Notes: a model not told the origin generated them from the sequence alone. Shown: positions 1 to 6,094, counted from the first letter of the stretch. The stretch is DNA of 6,095 nt from Candidatus Bathyarchaeota archaeon (GCA_003601785.1 PIYA01000054.1:2725-8819), one strand, 5' to 3'. Numbers and translations: made by a program.

Positions 1-269
1 GACATGTACTTTAAACCATGAATCTCCGGTGGAACTACACCGTTTTTCTCCGTTGGATAGACGTTTTTCACGTTTAAGATGACGTGGGTTGAGGGGCTTG
101 TGAAGTCTAAATCGAAGAGACCGACCTTGTAGTTTTCCTCTGCAAGGGTTAAGGCTAAAGTGGACGCGACTAGGCTTTTGCCGACGCCGCCCTTCCCGCT
201 TGAAACAGCGATTATATTGTTTACTTCCTTCAGTCTTTCGTTGATTACGGCTATTCTCGGGTCAGTCAT
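1..269 (-). CDS. hypB: ATPase-type HypB (Mrp/MinD-like P-loop ATPase), 5' part only
   Basis: This is the N-terminal 89 residues of a deviant-Walker ATPase; the rest lies beyond the left edge. Visible are a Walker A motif SGKGGVGKS at residues 24-32, with the signature lysine at 26 of the Mrp/MinD/NBP35 class, and the FDLDF segment at 52-56 that follows the second strand. In Thermococcus kodakarensis an ATPase of this class (HypB-AT) replaces the usual GTPase HypB: it binds HypA and, in its ATP state, helps HypA take up nickel for [NiFe]-hydrogenase maturation. From memory, the N-terminal DPR, the Walker region and the VVPP..HG segment at 78-85 resemble that protein. The start is the ATG directly after the hypA stop, with no room for a separate leader, so translation is probably coupled. 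A generic Mrp/NBP35 iron-sulfur carrier is the main alternative, and its C-terminal CxxC would lie outside the window. The neighbouring hypA favours HypB-AT. Confidence 0.82.
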   Translation of the reverse strand, partial: MTDPRIAVINERLKEVNNIIAVSSGKGGVGKSLVASTLALTLAEENYKVGLFDLDFTSPSTHVILNVKNVYPTEKNGVVPPEIHGLKYM

Positions 270-671
270 CTATTTCACACCCTTCACGCTTTCAAGCCAA
301 ACCCCGCGTCCCCGTACAATCTCAAAGTCTGGACTGCCACAGTTTGGACACTTGATGTAAGTATGAGCCATTTCTGGGATGAAATGTATTGCTTCAGCTA
401 CATCTTCATCTATTTTTTCTTTTCTGAAAATCCACTCGTATCCGCAGACCCTGCATTTCAGTTCAGCTTTAACAGTTTCTATGTCGAACCTTGCGTTTTT
501 AAGAAGCTTTGAGGTTTTAAGCTGGGACAAGGCGAACTTTAAAACGTCGAGTTCTATCTGTTGCAGCTCTCCGACTTTTAGTTTAACCTCTGTAACTTCA
601 TTTAATCCTTCCTTTTCTGCCAGTTGAGAAACCGTTGAAATCACTGCTTCAGCCAAAGCCCACTCGTGCAT
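270..671 (-). CDS. hypA: HypA, nickel metallochaperone for [NiFe]-hydrogenase maturation
   Basis: HypA is a cytoplasmic protein that inserts Ni2+ into the hydrogenase large-subunit precursor after the Fe(CN)2CO group is in place. The 133-residue product begins MHEW; Met1-His2-Glu3 is the conserved nickel-binding terminus, which fixes the start. Two zinc-binding CxxC pairs, Cys73/Cys76 and Cys108/Cys111, form the zinc domain. They are separated by about 31 residues, far more than in bacterial HypA. This spacer contains AIHFIPE with His96, which appears to match His98 of T. kodakarensis HypA, a residue that joins the nickel site when HypA is bound to ATPase-type HypB. No ribosome binding site precedes the ATG, and a TATA-like box centred 26 nt upstream suggests a leaderless mRNA. 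The TAG stop abuts the ATG of the downstream ATPase gene, so the two form an operon. The family call is secure; the His96 role is inferred from recalled homologues. Confidence 0.97.
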   Translation of the reverse strand: MHEWALAEAVISTVSQLAEKEGLNEVTEVKLKVGELQQIELDVLKFALSQLKTSKLLKNARFDIETVKAELKCRVCGYEWIFRKEKIDEDVAEAIHFIPEMAHTYIKCPNCGSPDFEIVRGRGVWLESVKGVK

Positions 672-746
672 AGGGAAGCCTAGACTTGCAATGTATTTAA
701 GGGTAACGTTGAAAGGAAAGAGATTTCAAGAAAGAAACGTTTACTC
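672..746. promoter_or_regulatory. Divergent promoter region between hypA and hypE
   Basis: This 75-nt spacer separates the hypA start (minus strand) from the longest hypE frame (plus strand), so it must carry the promoters for both directions unless transcription enters from elsewhere. It is A-rich on the plus strand between about 711 and 738. The only good TATA-like element lies at 694-700 and is listed separately. I see no convincing inverted repeat that would mark an operator and no small open frame worth reporting. Confidence 0.6.
694..700 (-). promoter_or_regulatory. TATA-like box for hypA, possibly also used by hypE
   Basis: On the minus strand the sequence reads TTAAATA, close to the archaeal TATA box. 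Its centre (697) is 26 nt from the first base of the hypA ATG (671), the usual distance to the transcription start. Transcription would then begin at or next to the ATG, giving a leaderless message, in agreement with the lack of a ribosome binding site. Read on the plus strand the same bases are TATTTAA, which would place a hypE transcript start near 723. The upstream BRE-like sequence is weak in both directions. This is a prediction from spacing only. Confidence 0.5.
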
Positions 747-1832
747 ATGCTGTGGTGGAGACTATTGAAGGACAAAAGTGAACATATCACCATGCTTCAC
801 GGCGCCGGAGGAACGGTTATGCACAGCTTGGTTAAAAACTACATAGTGAAACACTTCGGAAACGCGGTTAACATCGAAGTTCCGCTTGAGGCTTTAGACG
901 ACGCCGCCGTTGTGGACAACATTGTTCTGAAGAGCGATTCACACGCCGTTAAGCCGCTGTTCTTTCCGGGAGGAGACATAGGCTGCATAGCCGTAGCTGG
1001 CACCGTGAACGACATAGCTGTCTTAGGAGCCGAACCGTACGCTTTGGCTTGCGGCTTCGTTTTGGAAGAAGGTTTAGCTCTAAAAGATTTTGAGCGAATC
1101 TTAACTAGTATGCAGCGGACATGTCAGAAAGCCGGCGTAAGCATAGTTACGGGAGACACGAAGGTTGTTGAGAAGGGAAGCCTAGGCGGATGTGTCATAA
1201 ACACCTCTGGAATAGGGAAGAGAACTGAGGCTCTGGAAAGAAACCTCGAGGTTGTTAGAAGATTTAGAGGTGATTTTAAAGCAAGGTGGATTCTGGACTC
1301 AAACCTCAAAGCAGGCGACAAAATAATACTGTCAGGCACCATCGGCGATCACGGTTTGGCTGTGCTGTCTGCACAAGAGGGATTAAGCTTCGGAAGCGAC
1401 ATAAAATCCGATGTTAAACCTTTAAACCGTGTGATTCAGAGCCTGCTCGGAGAAGTCGGCGGCGTAGTTGCCATGAAAGACCCTACACGCGGCGGTTTGG
1501 CTGACGCTCTAAACGAGTTCAGCGAAAAATCCCACGTTGGCATACTAATCCATGAAGACAGGGTTCCCATAAGAAATGATGTGCAAGCCGCATGTGAAAT
1601 GTTGGGTTTAGACCCTCTTGAGATAGGAAACGAGGGCAAAGTCGTCGTAGGCGTGGTGGAGGAGAAAGCCGAAGAAGCCTTGGAACTTTTGAAAACAACG
1701 GAGGAAGGGAAAGACGCTGAAATAATCGGTGAAGCCACAGCGGACTTCAAAGGAGTAGCCATGCAAACCCTAGTCGGTGGAAAAAGAATAATCAGCAGAC
1801 CCGTCGGAGACCCCGTGCCGAGAATATGCTAG
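747..1832 (+). CDS. hypE: HypE, carbamoyl dehydratase making the hydrogenase cyanide ligands
   Basis: HypE receives a carbamoyl group from HypF on its C-terminal cysteine and dehydrates it with ATP to a thiocyanate, which is passed to iron on the HypC-HypD complex. The product ends in PRIC, the invariant tail with the acceptor cysteine (Cys361). Other family marks are HGAGG (18-22), KPLFFPGGDIG (69-79), GTVNDIAVLGAEP (85-97), VTGDTKVV (134-141) in the ATP site, SGTIGDHG (196-203) and MKDPTRGG (243-250), typical of the PurM/ThiL/SelD-like fold. Residues about 159-186 form a charged segment of some 20 residues that I do not recall in the Thermococcus protein. The start is uncertain. ATG 747 gives 361 residues but has no ribosome binding site. 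TTG 765, seven bases after GGTG (754-757), gives 355 residues with a family-like N-terminus. ATG 792 would cut into the first strand. The gene stands alone on the plus strand; its end overlaps hypD by 4 nt. Confidence 0.98.
   Translation: MLWWRLLKDKSEHITMLHGAGGTVMHSLVKNYIVKHFGNAVNIEVPLEALDDAAVVDNIVLKSDSHAVKPLFFPGGDIGCIAVAGTVNDIAVLGAEPYALACGFVLEEGLALKDFERILTSMQRTCQKAGVSIVTGDTKVVEKGSLGGCVINTSGIGKRTEALERNLEVVRRFRGDFKARWILDSNLKAGDKIILSGTIGDHGLAVLSAQEGLSFGSDIKSDVKPLNRVIQSLLGEVGGVVAMKDPTRGGLADALNEFSEKSHVGILIHEDRVPIRNDVQAACEMLGLDPLEIGNEGKVVVGVVEEKAEEALELLKTTEEGKDAEIIGEATADFKGVAMQTLVGGKRIISRPVGDPVPRIC
754..760 (+). promoter_or_regulatory. Candidate ribosome binding site favouring a TTG start at 765 for hypE
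   Basis: The sequence GGTGGAG lies 4 nt before an in-frame TTG at 765; its GGTG part can pair with the archaeal 16S rRNA tail and ends 7 nt before that codon. The site lies inside the reading frame if the ATG at 747 is used, and nothing comparable precedes that ATG. It therefore supports the shorter HypE beginning at Leu7 of the long frame, which would be read as Met. The evidence is modest. Confidence 0.4.
1829..1832. other. Tail-to-tail overlap of hypE and hypD stops in CTAG
   Basis: The tetranucleotide CTAG is its own reverse complement. It provides the TAG stop of hypE on the plus strand (1830-1832) and the TAG stop of hypD on the minus strand (1831-1829). There is no intergenic space, so any terminator for either transcript must lie within the coding sequence of the opposite gene. 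Confidence 0.95.
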
Positions 1833-2920
1833 CTTTCAGCCCGCCTTGTAGTTCTCGCCCATATTCTGCATGTTCCCTCCATGCTCACCATGCACGGACC
1901 AACAGGATTCTGTGGAGTGCAAGCCTTCATAAAAAGGGGACATTCAGTTGGCTTTATCTTTCCGATTATCACGAGGTGGCACTTGCATCCTGGTCGCACG
2001 TCAACACCGTGTTCGATTTTAACGCCGTATTTTAATCTTGAGTCGTAGGTTTCATATGAACTTCGAAGCTTGAAGGCGGAGTTTGGAATGGTGCCTAATC
2101 CCCGCCACTTACCGTTTTCAACCTCGAAAACCTTCCGCATCAGCTTTTGAGCCTTCACGTTGCCCTCTGGAAGAACAGCTCTCACATATTCGTTTTCCAA
2201 GCGTGGCTTGCCCTCTTTTAGCTGCCTCAGAATCATGTAGACGCCGAACAGTATGTCTAATGGTTCAAAGCCTGCGACAACGGTTGGCATGTTATAAAGT
2301 CTCGGAAAAACCTCGTATGGTTTAAGCCCGATAATTGTGCTGACGTGTCCTGGAGCGATGAAACCGTTTAGGCTTAGGTCTTTCATCTCCACCAGAAGCT
2401 TCATGGCTGGGGGGATTAGACGATGGGAAACCAGAAAGCTCATGTTTTCAGGCGGTTTCTTGACAACTTCCACCGCTGTTGAAGGCGCCGTTGTCTCAAA
2501 GCCTATGGCGAAGAAAACGAATTGTTTGTCAGGTTCTTTCTCAGCCATCTTAACCGCGTCACCAACACCGTAGACAACGCGAACATCCGCACCCTCGGCT
2601 TTAGCGTCCAGAAGAGACATCTTTGAACCTGGAACACGTAAAACATCACCGAAACACGTGACAACAATGCCTTTTAACGCCAGTTGGATGGCTTCGTCTA
2701 TTTCCGAGGCTGGAACTATGCAGACGGGACATCCTGGTCCTGCTATAACCTCAACGTTGGCTGGTAAGAGGCTGCGTAATCCGTAATGGGTGATTGTCCA
2801 TTCATGTGTGCCGCAGACGTGGCAGATCTTGACTGTGCGCTGTTTTGATGCGAGTTTGTGAATCTTCTCTACAACTCGTTTCGCTAGCGTTGCGTCTCTG
2901 AACCTTAGTTTTTCAACCAT
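1829..2920 (-). CDS. hypD: HypD, [4Fe-4S] scaffold for Fe(CN)2CO assembly
   Basis: HypD works with HypC as the scaffold on which the Fe(CN)2CO unit is built in the cytoplasm before transfer to the hydrogenase large subunit. The 363-residue product has the family motifs in order: CHVCGTHE (33-40) in the iron-binding cleft, GPGCPVC (61-67) with the redox-active Cys64/Cys67 pair, GDVLRVPGS (91-99), GFETTAPSTA (140-149) and PGHVSTIIG (190-198). The C-terminal cluster domain has cysteines at 312, 314, 327, 334, 343 and 351, enough for the [4Fe-4S] cluster. Length and motifs are normal and no key residue is missing. The gene starts 14 nt after the hypC stop with no strong ribosome binding site, which suggests an operon with hypC and hypF. 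Its TAG stop is palindromically interlocked with the stop of the convergent hypE. Confidence 0.98.
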   Translation of the reverse strand: MVEKLRFRDATLAKRVVEKIHKLASKQRTVKICHVCGTHEWTITHYGLRSLLPANVEVIAGPGCPVCIVPASEIDEAIQLALKGIVVTCFGDVLRVPGSKMSLLDAKAEGADVRVVYGVGDAVKMAEKEPDKQFVFFAIGFETTAPSTAVEVVKKPPENMSFLVSHRLIPPAMKLLVEMKDLSLNGFIAPGHVSTIIGLKPYEVFPRLYNMPTVVAGFEPLDILFGVYMILRQLKEGKPRLENEYVRAVLPEGNVKAQKLMRKVFEVENGKWRGLGTIPNSAFKLRSSYETYDSRLKYGVKIEHGVDVRPGCKCHLVIIGKIKPTECPLFMKACTPQNPVGPCMVSMEGTCRIWARTTRRAES

Positions 2921-2934
2921 CCAGCATCAGCACG

Positions 2935-3180
2935 CTAGGTTTTCATGCTGGCAATTTCTGCTTCAGCAGCCTCAAGAACCTCACTCCACAAGCGCAAGGT
3001 TTCTTGAGCTTCCTCTTCGCTTAAAACCTGAATCGCGTAGCCGGCGTGAACCAAAACGTATTCGCCGATTTTGGCGTCTACGAGAGCCACATTCACTTCT
3101 CTTAAGACACCGCCGCCGAAATCCACCTGGGCGCTGTCACCCTTTATGTTTACGATTTTAGCCGGAATCGCTAGACACAT
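2935..3180 (-). CDS. hypC: HypC, small chaperone of HypD and the hydrogenase large subunit
   Basis: HypC pairs with HypD to carry the Fe(CN)2CO precursor and docks on the hydrogenase large-subunit precursor. The product is 81 residues, normal for the family, and begins MCLAIP; Cys2, exposed after removal of Met1, is the essential iron ligand, so the start is certain. The second family signature, YVLVHAGYAI (41-50) with His45, ends the small beta-barrel. Residues 54-78 form a charged, probably helical tail. A weak ribosome binding site, GTGAG, lies at 3186-3190, 5 nt before the ATG. The gene follows hypF after 46 nt and precedes hypD by 14 nt. The hypF-hypC spacer also has a TTTAAG-like element about 24 nt before the start, so an internal promoter is possible but weakly supported. 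Confidence 0.97.
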   Translation of the reverse strand: MCLAIPAKIVNIKGDSAQVDFGGGVLREVNVALVDAKIGEYVLVHAGYAIQVLSEEEAQETLRLWSEVLEAAEAEIASMKT

Positions 3181-3226
3181 CGTTGCTCACAATACATGAA
3201 CTTAAACGCAGATAAATCAGTTATGT

Positions 3227-5515
3227 TCAGAAATTGGAAAATCCAACGATAACAGCTTGACCGAAGGATAAGCCGCCGTCTCCGGGTGGAACAGCCTCGT
3301 GAACCAGAAACTTTAAACCTGAATCCTCAACGATTTTTCGCATGATTAAGGTTAAAATACGGTTGCAGGCAACCCCGCCTGAGAAACCAACAATCTTAAC
3401 GTTTTTTTCCAAAGCTTTTTCTATTGCCAGCGTCGCCAAGCCTTTAGCTAGGTACGCGTGGGCTGAATATGCCAAATCAGCCTTAGAGTATTTCCCTCTA
3501 TTTTCGAATATTTCCAAAAGCATCTCTGTGGTGTTTAAAACGTCATTCGCTATTATAGGCTTGAGTTTTAAGATGTCTTCGCCTTTAACAGCGATGGATT
3601 CCAGTTTCATGGCTGGTTCACCTTCATAAGTGCGTTCGTAACACACGTCTAAAACGGCTGCAACAGCGTCTAAAACTCTTCCGCAACTCGTGGTCATAAT
3701 CGCGTTGTCTTCTCTCTCAAGCTGATGGAGAACAACCTCAACCTCTTTTTCGCCGTGGGGAAAGCGTTCTCGATGTTGCATGAGCCAGTCTTCCACATCC
3801 ACTTTTTTATGCAGTATTCCAGCGGCTGTTCTTAAGGGGTAGCGTGTAGCCAAGTCTCCGCCTATCAGCGGTTGTCTTTGAAGGTGGGCTAAGCGTTCGA
3901 AACCGAGTTCTCCTCGAGTGCAGAATAGTATTTCGCCGCCCCATGCTTCACCGTCTGAACCGTATCCGTATCCGTCGCATGATATGCCTATGATTTCTTT
4001 CACGTCGTGTTCAGCCATTAAAGCTGCGATGTGCGCGTGGTGGTGTTGAACTTGAATCAGTTGCCAACCGTTCTCATCCGCTAAATTTTGAGCAAGTCTT
4101 GTTGTTGTGAATTTTGGGTGGAGGTCACACGTAACCGCTTCAACTTTGCTGTTTGTTAAGCGAATTAGGTGTTTAGTGGCTTTTTCCAAGAAATCCCTTG
4201 TTTCAACGTTTTCCACATCGCCTATGTGCTGAGATATGAAGGCTTTGTTCCCTAACAAGACGCATCCAGTATTGTTTAACTCTCCACCCAAGCCAACTGT
4301 GCAGTGTTTAGCTTTCTCCCTTAACACTATTGGTGCCGGCGCGTAACCCCTTGAGCGCCTTAGAAAAACTTGATGGATACCGTGTAAGCGTACAACCGAG
4401 TCGTCGCATCTGTGGGCTATTTTTCTGTTGTGAAACAAGAAGTAATCCACGGTGCCGCTGAGCCTTCTCAAAGCTTCATCATCATCCTTTATTATGGGTT
4501 GATTCGGCGGGTTAGCACTAGTCATCACGAAAGCTGGGTCTTCCACTCGGTCAAAGAGCATGTAGTGCAACCCGGTGTATGGAAGCATAACGCCGACGTT
4601 GTGCAAGCCGGGCGCTATCAAATCTGAAAGGTAATAGTCTTCACTTTTGTTCAGAAGCACTATGGGACGCATGTAAGAAGTCAAGAGTTCAGCCTCTCTG
4701 AGACTTACCTCAGCGAAAGACTTCGTTGCCTCCAAGCTTCGAGCCATAATAGCGAAAGGCTTCTGTTTTCTGTGCTTAACCCTTCTAAGCTTGATCAGAG
4801 GCTCATCCATGGTTGTCGCCGTGGCAACGTGGAAACCGCCGTATCCTTTGATGGCTACTATGAAGCCTTCTGAAAGCAGTTTTCCAGCCTCCCTAACAGG
4901 GTCTTCACTGTTCACCAATTCGCCTTTCTTGGTTGTCAAGTACACCTTTGGACCACACTTTGGACACGCGACCGTTTGTGCGTGGAAACGTCTGTTTAAA
5001 GGGTCTGTGTACTCGCTTCTGCAGAAGTTGCACATTGGAAACTCTCGCATGGTCGTGTTTTCTCTATCGTAGGGAAGCTTTTCAATGATGGTGTATCTTG
5101 GACCACAGTTCGTGCATGTGATGAAAAAATATTCGTATCTCGGATTTTCAGGGTCTCTAAGCTCTTTTAAGCATTCGTCACAGATTGCTATGTCAGGCGG
5201 TATGACGGAGCCTGAAAGCTCTGTCTCCTCCGAACTTTTTAATATCGTGAAGCTTTCAAACTCGTTTTTCCCTTTCAAAGGTGAAGTTATCACTTCATAA
5301 ATTCTCGCTAACGGAGGCTTTTTCTCCTTTAAATCCCTTAGAAAATTTTTAACGCGTTCTTCGCTGCCTTCTAGGAGTATCTCTACACCGGCGTCGCCTC
5401 TGTTTCTGACGTATCCGTTTAAACCGTTTTTCACAGCTATACGATAGATGAAGGGACGAAAGCCTACACCCTGAACTATGCCGGTGACTCTGATCTTCAC
5501 ACGCACCGTTTTCAT
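3227..5515 (-). CDS. hypF: HypF, carbamoyltransferase for hydrogenase cyanide synthesis
   Basis: HypF converts carbamoyl phosphate with ATP to a carbamoyl-adenylate and transfers the carbamoyl group to the C-terminal cysteine of HypE. All domains are present in 762 residues, the usual size. An acylphosphatase domain has GIVQGVGFRPF (12-22) with catalytic Arg20 and Asn38. Two zinc sites are built from CxxC pairs at 112/115, 134/137, 162/165 and 184/187. A YrdC-like domain has KGYGGFH (223-229) and TSAN (332-335). A Kae1/TobZ-like domain has GGELNNTG (410-417), the metal-binding HHHAH (491-495), the glycine-rich DG.GYG.DG...WGGE motif (514-528), FSGGVACN (711-718) and PPGDGG (743-748). Tyr516 takes the place where I expect threonine in that glycine-rich motif. 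The ATG has only AAGAG directly against it, too close for a normal ribosome binding site. The gene lies 67 nt after the FmdE-like gene and heads hypF-hypC-hypD. Confidence 0.99.
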   Translation of the reverse strand: MKTVRVKIRVTGIVQGVGFRPFIYRIAVKNGLNGYVRNRGDAGVEILLEGSEERVKNFLRDLKEKKPPLARIYEVITSPLKGKNEFESFTILKSSEETELSGSVIPPDIAICDECLKELRDPENPRYEYFFITCTNCGPRYTIIEKLPYDRENTTMREFPMCNFCRSEYTDPLNRRFHAQTVACPKCGPKVYLTTKKGELVNSEDPVREAGKLLSEGFIVAIKGYGGFHVATATTMDEPLIKLRRVKHRKQKPFAIMARSLEATKSFAEVSLREAELLTSYMRPIVLLNKSEDYYLSDLIAPGLHNVGVMLPYTGLHYMLFDRVEDPAFVMTSANPPNQPIIKDDDEALRRLSGTVDYFLFHNRKIAHRCDDSVVRLHGIHQVFLRRSRGYAPAPIVLREKAKHCTVGLGGELNNTGCVLLGNKAFISQHIGDVENVETRDFLEKATKHLIRLTNSKVEAVTCDLHPKFTTTRLAQNLADENGWQLIQVQHHHAHIAALMAEHDVKEIIGISCDGYGYGSDGEAWGGEILFCTRGELGFERLAHLQRQPLIGGDLATRYPLRTAAGILHKKVDVEDWLMQHRERFPHGEKEVEVVLHQLEREDNAIMTTSCGRVLDAVAAVLDVCYERTYEGEPAMKLESIAVKGEDILKLKPIIANDVLNTTEMLLEIFENRGKYSKADLAYSAHAYLAKGLATLAIEKALEKNVKIVGFSGGVACNRILTLIMRKIVEDSGLKFLVHEAVPPGDGGLSFGQAVIVGFSNF

Positions 5516-5582
5516 CTCTTAATTTTGAATAAGGCATCTTTTACGCGTTGAATTTGTGCATGGGTTGAGGCTGTTAAAAAAC
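5516..5582 (-). promoter_or_regulatory. Spacer between the FmdE-like gene and hypF, with a T-run after the stop
   Basis: On the minus strand the TAA stop of the FmdE-like gene is followed within two bases by a run of six T (5576-5581). Short T-runs can end archaeal transcription, so this may be a weak terminator. About 26 nt before the hypF ATG there is only an imperfect A-rich element (around 5538-5543) as a TATA candidate. I cannot tell whether hypF has its own promoter or is read through from the upstream gene. Confidence 0.3.
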
Positions 5583-6035
5583 TTATTGTTTCGCCACCGT
5601 GAACAGCTTGTCTTCAGGTAGAGACGCTATCTCCCATGCGAGCTCCTCGTTTGAGACTCCCTCAGAAAACTTGTTCATCAGATACCGCAGAATTTCAGGT
5701 TTAACACGAATCGTTAACTCTTCATCAGAGTCTTTAGGTTTAAAACAAACAGTTATTCCCTGCTGCGAATCCTCCAGTCTTAGCAAACGATTTCCAACCG
5801 TGCAGTTCGTTGTAACTTGAACACCGTCTATAAAGCATGAGAAGGGAACGGAGAGCTTCAACTTGGCTGTCACACGCATCTGCCCAAATTTTCTCGGAAC
5901 ACCGAGTTCCCTTAAACCCGCTAGTCCAGCGCGAACACCCAGAACGAGGAAGGGACCCAGATGTCCATGGAACTCCGCGCCTTTCTCAACAAGGTTGACG
6001 ATGTCTGAACCTACGCGTGTTTCAGAAGATTTCAT
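5583..6035 (-). CDS. FmdE-family protein, short form without zinc-ribbon tail
   Basis: The N-terminal half matches the FmdE family, named after formylmethanofuran dehydrogenase subunit E, whose biochemical role is poorly defined. Visible marks are AEFHGHLGPFLVLGVRAG (20-37), with the His23/His25 pair, and DGVQVTTNCTVG (70-81) with Cys78. Many family members have cysteine after HGHL; here it is Gly27, so one expected metal ligand is absent. The product is 150 residues and ends without the C-terminal CxxC zinc ribbon of longer members. The start ATG at 6035 follows GGTGAG. The frame stays open to the window edge but has no start codon within it, so a longer protein starting outside cannot be excluded. 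It lies upstream of hypF on the same strand, which suggests a link to hydrogenase or other metalloenzyme assembly; that link is inference. The family call is good, the function unknown. Confidence 0.85.
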   Translation of the reverse strand: MKSSETRVGSDIVNLVEKGAEFHGHLGPFLVLGVRAGLAGLRELGVPRKFGQMRVTAKLKLSVPFSCFIDGVQVTTNCTVGNRLLRLEDSQQGITVCFKPKDSDEELTIRVKPEILRYLMNKFSEGVSNEELAWEIASLPEDKLFTVAKQ

Positions 6036-6094
6036 GTTCTCACCGTGAATACGCTTATCCTCGTGGAGAGGGCTTTCATCAACATGATTCCCAA
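6032..6094 (-). CDS. Possible 3' end of an upstream gene overlapping the FmdE-like start
   Basis: One minus-strand frame is open from the right edge and ends at TGA 6034-6032, sharing ATGA with the FmdE-like start. The visible 20 residues end in TRISVFTVRT and are too few to identify. A 4-nt ATGA overlap is a common sign of translational coupling in an operon, and the ribosome binding site of the FmdE-like gene would lie inside this gene. The frame of the FmdE-like gene itself is also open here, so only one of the two readings is likely to be real. Confidence 0.3.
   Translation of the reverse strand: MGIMLMKALSTRISVFTVRT
6039..6044 (-). promoter_or_regulatory. Ribosome binding site of the FmdE-like gene
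   Basis: GGTGAG on the minus strand ends 3 nt before the ATG at 6035 (its GGTGA core ends 4 nt before) and pairs with the archaeal 16S rRNA tail. It is the best ribosome binding site in the window. It is the main reason for choosing this ATG over a start beyond the window edge. Confidence 0.6.

Noticed and set aside
1..269. Assignment of the partial ATPase as a generic Mrp/NBP35 iron-sulfur carrier
   Set aside because: The Walker motif alone would allow it, but the gene is fused tail to head with hypA and its N-terminus resembles ATPase-type HypB. It remains the main alternative until the C-terminus is seen.
270..272. TAG as pyrrolysine codon joining HypA and HypB
   Set aside because: hypA, hypE, hypD and hypC all end in TAG at the normal family length, so TAG works as an ordinary stop here. 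Occasional read-through is kept only as a minor possibility.
379..627. Open frame of 82 codons on the plus strand inside hypA
   Set aside because: It is antisense to the HypA metal-binding region and very serine-rich, typical of a shadow.
1436..1762. Open frame of 108 codons on the minus strand inside hypE
   Set aside because: It is antisense to conserved HypE sequence, is rich in serine and proline as expected of a shadow frame, and has no recognisable motif or ribosome binding site.
3197..3220. Separate promoter for hypC in the hypF-hypC spacer
   Set aside because: The TTTAAG-like and ATTTAT-like elements are weak, and the spacer is short enough for simple read-through, so I did not list it as a feature.
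3342..3629. Open frame of 95 codons on the plus strand inside hypF
   Set aside because: It lies opposite the conserved C-terminal domain of HypF and shows no family features; the composition is that of a complementary-strand shadow.
4791..5072. Open frame of 93 codons on the plus strand inside hypF
   Set aside because: It is opposite the zinc-finger and YrdC-like part of HypF, which is fully conserved, so the hypF frame explains the sequence.
5349..5537. Minus-strand frame of 62 codons overlapping the start of hypF
   Set aside because: It is out of frame with the conserved acylphosphatase domain of HypF and codes for a low-complexity basic peptide.
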